Shown one piece after another: positions 1 through 4,776 of a DNA stretch of 5,134 nt. The position numbers were made by a program, and so were the translations under genes. Under the pieces are notes generated by a model. That model was not told the DNA's origin. It made no database searches and saw only the letters and a program-made list of their open reading frames with translations. Numbering within the stretch: the stretch's first letter is position 1; the number at the start of each line of letters is the position of its first letter. The stretch is from assembly GCA_017440425.1 (NCBI GenBank), contig JAFSHJ010000256.1:1-5134 (forward strand), in the 5' to 3' direction. The DNA is from Oscillospiraceae bacterium (GTDB lineage Bacteria; Bacillota; Clostridia; Oscillospirales; Ruminococcaceae).

Positions 1-747
1 ACCCTCCCTGGGTGTGCGCCAGAAATATGGCGTCATTGAGAAGAGGTTGGATATATCCGTTTGGTTTTCCAGCTGCAGCACCGATTTTACCTCGATTATG
101 TCTGCGTATCGGAATCCCTCGTATTCGATGTCCTTCTCCTCGTTGGGATAGGGAGCGTCGTAGGCGATGCTCTTCATCTCCCAAAGATGCCCTGCAGCAG
201 GCACCACATAGATGAAATACCCGCCCTTTTTCAGCACCCTGCGGAATTCCTCCTCCGCCAGCGGTGAGAAGCAGTTGAGCAGAATATCAACGGAGCTGTC
301 CCTTATGGGCAGGTGAAAGGATGATGCCACCGCATATTCTATGCGTTTTTCCCGCTTTGCCGCATATTTCAGAATATCTTTGGAGATGTCTATTCCCGCC
401 ATCTGCGGAGATTTTTCCGCAGCTTCAAGCGCATGATATATTTCTGCCGTGTAATAGCCTTCGCCGCAGCCCGCATCCAGCAGAGTCACATCCTTTGGCG
501 CAAGCTCCACCGTCGCATTGCACAGCGCATCTCGCAGCGGACGGTAATAGCCTTTATCCAAAAATGCCTTGCGTGCCGCCGCCATTGCCTTGTCGTCCCC
601 CGGAGATGCGGAGCGTTTTTTGTTCACCGGCAGCAGATTCACATATCCGCTGGAGGCAATGTCGTAGCAATGCCCCTTGGGGCATACGTAGTTTTTGTCT
701 CCCCGTGTCAGCTCCGATGAGCATATGGGACAGAGAAACAGGCTCAT
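1..747 (-). CDS. rlmA: 23S rRNA (guanine-N1)-methyltransferase RlmA, 3' end cut off by the window
   Basis: A SAM-dependent methyltransferase that modifies N1 of a guanine in hairpin 35 of 23S rRNA (G745 for the RlmA-I type, G748 for the RlmA-II/TlrB type usual in Gram-positives). The 249 visible codons align by eye along their whole length with E. coli RlmA as I recall it. An N-terminal zinc site has Cys6, Cys9, Cys22 and His26 (CPIC...CPKGH). Next come the family-specific GYVNLLP (34-40), RSASPGD (45-51) and AFLDKGYYRPLRDA (61-74). The SAM-binding motif I is DAGCGEGYYT (91-100), followed by GIDISK (118-123) and ASSFHLPIRD (141-150). MTPYFWR (238-244) is the usual C-terminal signature. The family is about 270 aa, so only some 20 residues and the stop are missing. 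The ATG start at 747 has a strong GAGGTGG site 4 nt upstream. It lies 17 nt after the aminotransferase stop, so the two are probably co-transcribed. Which guanine is modified cannot be read from the sequence. Confidence 0.93.
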   Translation of the reverse strand, partial: MSLFLCPICSSELTRGDKNYVCPKGHCYDIASSGYVNLLPVNKKRSASPGDDKAMAAARKAFLDKGYYRPLRDALCNATVELAPKDVTLLDAGCGEGYYTAEIYHALEAAEKSPQMAGIDISKDILKYAAKREKRIEYAVASSFHLPIRDSSVDILLNCFSPLAEEEFRRVLKKGGYFIYVVPAAGHLWEMKSIAYDAPYPNEEKDIEYEGFRYADIIEVKSVLQLENQTDISNLFSMTPYFWRTPREG

Positions 748-751
748 TTTT

Positions 752-758
752 CCACCTC
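752..758 (-). promoter_or_regulatory. Ribosome-binding site of rlmA
   Basis: GAGGTGG on the minus strand, with AAAA between it and the ATG at 747. It contains GAGGTG, a six-base perfect complement to the end of 16S rRNA, and fixes the rlmA start. It lies in the 17-nt gap after the aminotransferase stop codon. Confidence 0.75.
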
Positions 759-764
759 TCAAAC

Positions 765-1949
765 TTATTTCAAGCAGTCAAGCAGCGTTTCCGCCACATA
801 CTGCGCATCTTCTTCCGTCATTTTGCCGTGTATAGGCAGAGATATCTCTCCGCAATACCTTCGGATGGCGTTGGGGCAGGCATCCTCCGAAAAACCCAGG
901 TTTTTATATGCCGTAAGCAGCGGAAGCGGCTTAAAGTGCACGTTGCAGCACACTCCTCGCTCCGCCATTGCCTGCACTATCCCGTTGCGCCTTGCTTCGT
1001 CGCCTCCCACGTTCACCATATAAAGGTGTCGGTTGGATTCAAAGTTTTCGCCGCTGTGGGGAAGTGTCTCCACCCTGCCTGCAAAGACGCTGTCGTAAAT
1101 TTGGCAGATTTTCTTTCTTTTTTGCAGCATTTCGCCGTAGCGCTCAAGCTGGGCAATGCCTATCGCCGCCTGAATATCGGTCATGTTGCACTTCCAGCCC
1201 GGCAGCAGAATATCGTATTCCCAGCCGCCGAGGGCGCTTTTTTCTCCGGCATCCTTGGTCTGCCCGTGGAGGGACATGGTCTTCAGCTCACGGCGCAGCT
1301 TTTCGCTGTCCAAATTCTCTTTCTCCCGCCAGACGATGCATCCGCCCTCTGCCGTGGTGAGATTTTTCACCGCATGGAAGGAAAAGCAGGTGATATCCGC
1401 ACCGTTTCCGCTGATCTTCCCATCCGATGCCGAGCCGAAGCTGTGCGCTCCGTCCGCTATCAGTATCGGTCTGCCGTATAGCTCCATTATATCATTGTTT
1501 TTTGCGTTTTGCACTCTGTTTTGCACCAATATTTTACGAAGCGCCGAATAATCGCACATCACACCGCCTATATCCACGGCAATGACCGCTGCTGTGCGCT
1601 CTGTCAGCAGGTCTGCAATGCTTTCCGCCGTTATGTTGTAGCCGTTTTCTCCGACATCCGCAATAACGGGGACGGCGCCCGTGTGCAAAACCGCCGCGGC
1701 GGTGGCTGTGTAGGTGTAGGCAGGGATAATCACCTCGTCGCCAACACCGATGCCCAGCCTTTGCAAAACAAGCTCCAGCGCAGTTGTGGCAGAGGAGGTG
1801 CAGACCCCTCTGCTGCAGCCGATGTATGCAGCTATCTTCTCTTCAAAGCCTGCGGTTTTTGCTCCGGTGGTTATCCATCCCGAGCGAAGCACTCCGCAAA
1901 CTTCCTCAATCTCTTTTTCGGTGATATCCGGGGGTGAAAACTCTATCAT
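765..1949 (-). CDS. DegT/DnrJ/EryC1/StrS family PLP-dependent aminotransferase
   Basis: A 394-aa fold-type I PLP enzyme. Members typically transfer an amino group from glutamate to a keto group on a nucleotide-linked sugar (ArnB, DesI, PseC, WecE types) for surface glycans, or on related intermediates. Visible family features in order: the N-terminal FSPPDITEKEI and SGWITTGAKTAGFEE (24-37); SSATTALEL (52-60), the PLP-phosphate loop; GDEVIIPAYTYTATA (70-84); IADGAHSFG (164-172), with Asp166 in the position that pairs with the PLP ring nitrogen; SFHAVKNLTTAEGG (190-203), with Lys195 as the Schiff-base lysine; and GWKCNMTDIQAAIGIAQLER (251-270), the highly conserved GyN.RmsdiqAA block. All key residues are present, so it should be active. 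Length is normal to slightly long, because of a low-complexity insertion near 141-158. The ATG at 1949 follows AAAAAGGCGG with a 6-nt spacer, a usable but imperfect ribosome-binding site. No sugar epimerase, dehydratase or glycosyltransferase gene is visible, so the substrate is unknown. Confidence 0.9.
   Translation of the reverse strand: MIEFSPPDITEKEIEEVCGVLRSGWITTGAKTAGFEEKIAAYIGCSRGVCTSSATTALELVLQRLGIGVGDEVIIPAYTYTATAAAVLHTGAVPVIADVGENGYNITAESIADLLTERTAAVIAVDIGGVMCDYSALRKILVQNRVQNAKNNDIMELYGRPILIADGAHSFGSASDGKISGNGADITCFSFHAVKNLTTAEGGCIVWREKENLDSEKLRRELKTMSLHGQTKDAGEKSALGGWEYDILLPGWKCNMTDIQAAIGIAQLERYGEMLQKRKKICQIYDSVFAGRVETLPHSGENFESNRHLYMVNVGGDEARRNGIVQAMAERGVCCNVHFKPLPLLTAYKNLGFSEDACPNAIRRYCGEISLPIHGKMTEEDAQYVAETLLDCLK
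1506..1526 (-). repeat. Short in-frame tandem repeat inside the aminotransferase gene
   Basis: The nine bases GTTTTGCAC (plus strand) occur at 1506-1514 and again at 1518-1526, a 12-base period that equals four codons. On the coding strand this gives VQNR followed by VQNA, in a polar stretch (residues about 142-152) between two core segments of the aminotransferase. It looks like a small slippage duplication in a surface loop. Confidence 0.6.
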
Positions 1950-1955
1950 AACAAT

Positions 1956-1965
1956 CCGCCTTTTT
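1956..1965 (-). promoter_or_regulatory. Ribosome-binding site of the DegT aminotransferase
   Basis: AAAAAGGCGG on the minus strand, six nucleotides before the ATG at 1949. The core GGCGG has one mismatch to GGAGG. The same AAAGGCGG string precedes the preferred radC start, which supports it as a working variant in this genome. Confidence 0.5.
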
Positions 1966-2016
1966 GAAGTCTGCTGTTAGTTTTCACCGTTTTCCGCAAT
2001 ATATTCTGCCATTGTT

Positions 2017-2047
2017 AAGCCCCGTGCGCATAAGACACACAGGGCTT
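2017..2047 (-). terminator. Strong hairpin after the SDR gene; possible weak terminator or mRNA-processing hairpin
   Basis: As minus-strand RNA, bases 2047 to 2035 pair with 2017 to 2029: a 13-bp stem with a 5-nt loop (CUUAU). The outer six pairs are AAGCCC/GGGCUU and the inner seven include three G-U wobbles. In plus-strand RNA those three become A-C mismatches, so the structure favours minus-strand transcripts. It begins 9 nt after the SDR stop at 2057, the place expected for a terminator. However, it is followed by UUAACAAUGG rather than a run of U, so intrinsic termination would be inefficient. It could instead lower downstream expression partially or protect the upstream transcript's 3' end. 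Confidence 0.5.
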
Positions 2048-2056
2048 GGCTTAAAT

Positions 2057-2863
2057 TTAATGTTTGACATAGAGCATTCCCACGATCGCATTCACCAATC
2101 TTATGGGAAGCAGCTTGAAAAGCAGCGCAAAAATTTTATATTGGAAGCCGATGGTATACAGCGGCTTGGGATTTTTACGCAGGGCGGCTTTCACCACACA
2201 GGCAGCAACATATTCTGCCGTCATGCCCTTTTGCTCATCCTTTTCCATCACCGCCACCGATTTGCTGACGGTTGCGCCGTAGGCACCCTCTTCGGATGCC
2301 GCATTTTTCTCTCTTGCTGCGGTGAATCCCGTTTTCACGTCTCCCGGCATAACCGCCACAACTCTTATTCCAAACTCCTTCAGCTCGTTATCCATTGCAA
2401 GGCTAAGGGAATTGATGGCGGATTTGGATGCGGAATAAAAAGACTGAAAGGGGATTGCAAATATGGCTGCGGCAGAGCTCATGTTGACTATTCTGCCTCC
2501 GCCGTTTTGGCGCATTATCCTTGCCGCCTCTTTGGAGCAGAGCAGCGTGCCGAAAAAGTTGACATCGAACTGCTTTTTGGCTTGGTCAAGCTCTGTCAGC
2601 TCCGCCGCTCCGGAAATTCCGAAGCCTGCGCAGTTTATCAGCAGCGAGATGCTGCCGGATTCATTCTCAATTTTTTCAAAGGCAGCCTTCACCGCAGCCT
2701 CATCGGAGACGTCGGTGGGGATGTGTATGGCATTTCCTCCGCTTCTTCGGCTGAGGTTATATACCACCCAGCCTTTGGAGAGCAGCAGCTCTGCGGCGGC
2801 AAGACCTATTCCGCCCGAAGCCCCCGTTACAACTGCTGTTTTTGCGGTGTTATCTCTTGTCAC
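2057..2863 (-). CDS. Classical short-chain dehydrogenase/reductase, candidate 3-keto long-chain-base reductase
   Basis: An NAD(P)-dependent oxidoreductase with a Rossmann fold. Numbered from the GTG at 2863 (268 aa), it shows the cofactor loop TGASGGIG (13-20), SRR after strand 2 (38-40, suggesting NADPH), NCAG (77-80), and the full catalytic tetrad Asn102, Ser130, Tyr143 and Lys147 (YSASK). PGDVKTG is at 173-179. The C-terminus, about residues 240-268, is rich in Leu, Ile, Phe and Val with a few Lys/Arg, as in 17-beta-HSD-like SDRs acting on hydrophobic substrates. An in-frame GTG at 2875 would add four residues but has no ribosome-binding site. The GTG at 2863 has GAGGA 5 nt upstream and is preferred. 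The gene starts inside the 3' end of the alpha-oxoamine synthase gene (14-bp overlap), implying coupled translation and a shared pathway. From that pairing I infer reduction of a 3-keto sphingoid-type product. Family-level confidence is high; the substrate is an inference. Confidence 0.9.
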   Translation of the reverse strand: MTRDNTAKTAVVTGASGGIGLAAAELLLSKGWVVYNLSRRSGGNAIHIPTDVSDEAAVKAAFEKIENESGSISLLINCAGFGISGAAELTELDQAKKQFDVNFFGTLLCSKEAARIMRQNGGGRIVNMSSAAAIFAIPFQSFYSASKSAINSLSLAMDNELKEFGIRVVAVMPGDVKTGFTAAREKNAASEEGAYGATVSKSVAVMEKDEQKGMTAEYVAACVVKAALRKNPKPLYTIGFQYKIFALLFKLLPIRLVNAIVGMLYVKH

Positions 2864-4043
2864 CGAGTTCCTCACGCATAACGCGTCCGATTATTTCCGC
2901 AGCCTCATCCAGCAGAGCCTCTGTATGGGTCGCCATCAGGCTGCAGCGAAGCATACAGCCGCCTGCGGGTGCTGCGGGCGGAAGCACCGGGTTGACGTAT
3001 ACTCCTGCATCGTAGAGTTTTTTGGAGATGACAAGGGTGTCGATCTCGTTATATGTATAGAAGGGAACGATGGGGACCATCTCGTCGCCCTCTTTGATCT
3101 GCACGCCCTGGGCTTTGATTGCCTGACGGAGATATTTTGCAAGGTGGGTGAGTCGCTGAACAAGCTCGGGCTCACGTTTGATTATCCTGAGCGCTGCAAG
3201 AGCTGTTGCGCAGCTTGCGGGGGTGATGGATGCGCTGAAGATATAGGGACGGGAGGTGTGCTTGATGTAATCTCCCACTCTTGCGCTGGTGGCACAGAAG
3301 CCGCCAAGGCTTGCAAGGGATTTGGAGAAGGTGCTCATGATGATATCGACCTTATCGGTGAGACCGAAATAGTCTGCCGCGCCTCTGCCGCAATCACCCA
3401 GCACGCCGAAGCCGTGGGCATCGTCCACCATAACTCTTGCGTTATATTTTTCTTTGAGTGCAACGATCTCGGGCAGTTTGCAGATATCGCCGCTCATGCT
3501 GAACACACCGTCGGTGACGATGAGCTTGCCTGCCTCAAGGGGAAGCTTCTGCAGCTGACGCTCAAGATCTTCCATATCGTTGTGCTTATATCTGACCATG
3601 TTGCCGTAGCTGAGCTTGCAGGCATCATAGATGCTGGCGTGGTTTTCACGGTCGGAAATTATGTAATCGTTTCTGGAAACGATAGCGCTTATTATACCGA
3701 GGTTGCTCTGGAAGCCGGTGGAAAAGGTGATAACAGATTCCTTGCCCACAAATTCGGCAAGCTCTGCCTCCAGCTCTGTGTGGAGTTTAAGGGTACCGTT
3801 GAGGAAACGGGAGCCGGAACAGCCGGAACCGTACTGTTTTATCGCATCAACGCCTGCCTGAATAACCTCATCTCTTACTGTGAGACCGAGATAGTTATTG
3901 GAGCCAAGCATTATGCGGCGTTTGCCTTCCATGATAACTTCCACATCCTGGCGGGATTCGAGCTCGTGGAAATAGGGATATATACCCTTTTCTCTTGTCT
4001 CTTTCACCAGTGTAAGATTATCACATTTTTGAAACAACGACAT
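2850..4043 (-). CDS. Alpha-oxoamine synthase, serine palmitoyltransferase-like (BioF/KBL/SPT family)
   Basis: A 397-aa PLP enzyme of the family that condenses an acyl-CoA or acyl-ACP with an amino acid and releases CO2. Family marks: GIYPYFHELE near 20-29; LGSNNYLGL (46-54); GSGCSGSRFLNGT (72-84); FSTGFQSNLG (107-116); His135 in ENHASIYD, expected to stack on PLP; VDDAHGFGVLG (206-216), with Asp207 for the ring nitrogen; STFSKSLASLGGF (237-249), with Lys241 as the PLP lysine; and the C-terminal LRCSLMATHT (365-374), with a carboxylate-binding Arg366. The combination YPYF.E.E..Q..EV, RYKHNDM, TDGVFSMSGD, SRPYIFSASITPA and MATHT matches Bacteroides-type serine palmitoyltransferase as I remember it, better than BioF (biotin) or Kbl (threonine breakdown). 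No bio or tdh gene is adjacent. The ATG at 4043 follows AAGGAG with an 8-nt spacer. The coupled SDR downstream would complete 3-keto reduction. The amino-acid substrate could be serine, alanine, glycine or cysteate. Confidence 0.88.
   Translation of the reverse strand: MSLFQKCDNLTLVKETREKGIYPYFHELESRQDVEVIMEGKRRIMLGSNNYLGLTVRDEVIQAGVDAIKQYGSGCSGSRFLNGTLKLHTELEAELAEFVGKESVITFSTGFQSNLGIISAIVSRNDYIISDRENHASIYDACKLSYGNMVRYKHNDMEDLERQLQKLPLEAGKLIVTDGVFSMSGDICKLPEIVALKEKYNARVMVDDAHGFGVLGDCGRGAADYFGLTDKVDIIMSTFSKSLASLGGFCATSARVGDYIKHTSRPYIFSASITPASCATALAALRIIKREPELVQRLTHLAKYLRQAIKAQGVQIKEGDEMVPIVPFYTYNEIDTLVISKKLYDAGVYVNPVLPPAAPAGGCMLRCSLMATHTEALLDEAAEIIGRVMREELGDKR
2869..2873 (-). promoter_or_regulatory. 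Ribosome-binding site deciding the SDR start
   Basis: GAGGA on the minus strand, within the last codons of the alpha-oxoamine synthase gene and 5 nt before the GTG at 2863. No comparable site precedes the alternative GTG at 2875. Its position inside the upstream gene fits translational coupling. Confidence 0.6.
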
Positions 4044-4051
4044 CTTAACAT

Positions 4052-4057
4052 CTCCTT
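4052..4057 (-). promoter_or_regulatory. Ribosome-binding site of the alpha-oxoamine synthase
   Basis: AAGGAG within an A-rich stretch on the minus strand, eight nucleotides before the ATG at 4043. It is the best consensus ribosome-binding site in the window and lies in the 26-nt gap after radC. Confidence 0.75.
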
Positions 4058-4069
4058 TTTGCTATAATA

Positions 4070-4762
4070 TCAGTCCAAATATCCCCATTGGAACATGGAC
4101 ATATACTCATTTTCTGCTATTATAACGTGATCCAGCAGCCGAACCTCGACGGTCTTCATCAGCTCTCTCACGAAATAGGTACTCTTCACATCCTCTTCCG
4201 AGGGAAACAGCAGGGCGGCGGGATGATTGTGCGCCAAAACAACGCAGGATGCACCGCATTTCAGCACCGCCTCTATCAGCTGTCGGTTGCCTGCCTCTGT
4301 GCCCAGCACAGACCCCTGACCCAACTGTCTATACGACAAAAACCTGAACTTTGCATCCAGACAGATAACGCCCAACACCTCATCTGTGATGCCGAACATT
4401 CTGCAAACCAGATATGTTCCGTATCTGTCCACGGTATCCATCAGTATGCCCACATCGCACTTGTCTTTGTAATATGTCTTGAAGGATTCACTTACCAGTT
4501 TGAGCATTGTGGCGGTTTTGGGACCGACTCCCTCCACCCGCACAAGAGCTTCTATTTCGGCATCCAGCACTCTTGAAAAGGAGCCGAACTCTTTCAGCAG
4601 CGCCTTCGCCATTCCCTTGGTGTCTCTCTGCGGAATGGTGAGATAGAGCAGCATTTCCAGCATCTGTTCGTCATCAACAGCCTCGTGCCCGCCTTGTTTC
4701 AGTTTTGCAAGCATCCGCTCACGGTGTCCTACGTGAGGATTGTTCTCCTTTTCTTCGCTCAT
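4070..4762 (-). CDS. radC: RadC family protein (JAMM/MPN+ metalloprotein)
   Basis: A RadC/YicR family protein, historically called a DNA repair protein. The true biochemical role is unsettled, and in E. coli the repair phenotype was later assigned to recG. Numbered from the ATG at 4762 (230 aa, the usual length): HVGHRERMLAKL near the start, typical of clostridial RadC; a helix-hairpin-helix segment VEGVGPKTATMLKLV (76-90); and a C-terminal JAMM domain with EVLGVICLDAK (128-138), HNHP (178-181), Ser188, Asp191 and DHVI (211-214). His178, His180, Ser188 and Asp191 fit the HxH(x7)SxxD metal site. The usual HNHPSG is HNHPAA here, with an unusual hydrophobic loop. An in-frame ATG at 4807 would overlap murC by 31 nt but has no ribosome-binding site. 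The 4762 ATG has AAAGGCGG 5 nt upstream, so it is preferred. It probably shares a transcript with murC upstream and the alpha-oxoamine synthase downstream. Confidence 0.92.
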   Translation of the reverse strand: MSEEKENNPHVGHRERMLAKLKQGGHEAVDDEQMLEMLLYLTIPQRDTKGMAKALLKEFGSFSRVLDAEIEALVRVEGVGPKTATMLKLVSESFKTYYKDKCDVGILMDTVDRYGTYLVCRMFGITDEVLGVICLDAKFRFLSYRQLGQGSVLGTEAGNRQLIEAVLKCGASCVVLAHNHPAALLFPSEEDVKSTYFVRELMKTVEVRLLDHVIIAENEYMSMFQWGYLD

Positions 4763-4767
4763 AGCTA

Positions 4768-4775
4768 CCGCCTTT
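4768..4775 (-). promoter_or_regulatory. Ribosome-binding site deciding the radC start
   Basis: AAAGGCGG on the minus strand, five nucleotides before the ATG at 4762. It straddles the end of murC and the short intergenic gap. The alternative ATG at 4807 has no purine-rich site at a proper distance. Confidence 0.5.
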
Positions 4776-4776
4776 A

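Noticed and set aside
321..1481. A 386-codon open frame on the plus strand.
   Set aside because: It crosses rlmA and the aminotransferase antisense, has a biased Cys/His/Pro/Arg-rich composition and no domain pattern. It is a shadow of the real genes.
1977..2012. An 11-codon minus-strand open frame (MAEYIAENGEN) just after the hairpin, as in a leader-peptide arrangement.
   Set aside because: There is no proper ribosome-binding site, no run of regulatory codons and no downstream terminator, and a frame this short is expected by chance.
2850..4043. Reading the synthase as BioF (biotin) or Kbl (2-amino-3-ketobutyrate CoA ligase).
   Set aside because: The family is shared, but the N-terminal YPYF.E.E block, the RYKHNDM segment and the SASITPA/MATHT pattern fit SPT-type enzymes better, and no biotin or threonine dehydrogenase gene is adjacent. 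It remains the main alternative.
2463..4067. A 534-codon open frame on the plus strand, opposite the synthase and part of the SDR.
   Set aside because: It is antisense to two genes with complete catalytic motifs and resembles no known protein. It exists because the minus-strand genes avoid the codons that would create stops in that frame.
4063..4072. AT-rich promoter-like boxes in the radC-synthase gap: TATAAT on the plus strand (4063-4068) and an extended -10-like TGATATTAT on the minus strand (4064-4072).
   Set aside because: The plus-strand box has no -35 and no gene to drive. The minus-strand box has only a poor -35 (TTCCAA with 18-nt spacing), and transcription would begin at the synthase ribosome-binding site, leaving almost no leader. 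Chance in an AT-rich gap is as likely.
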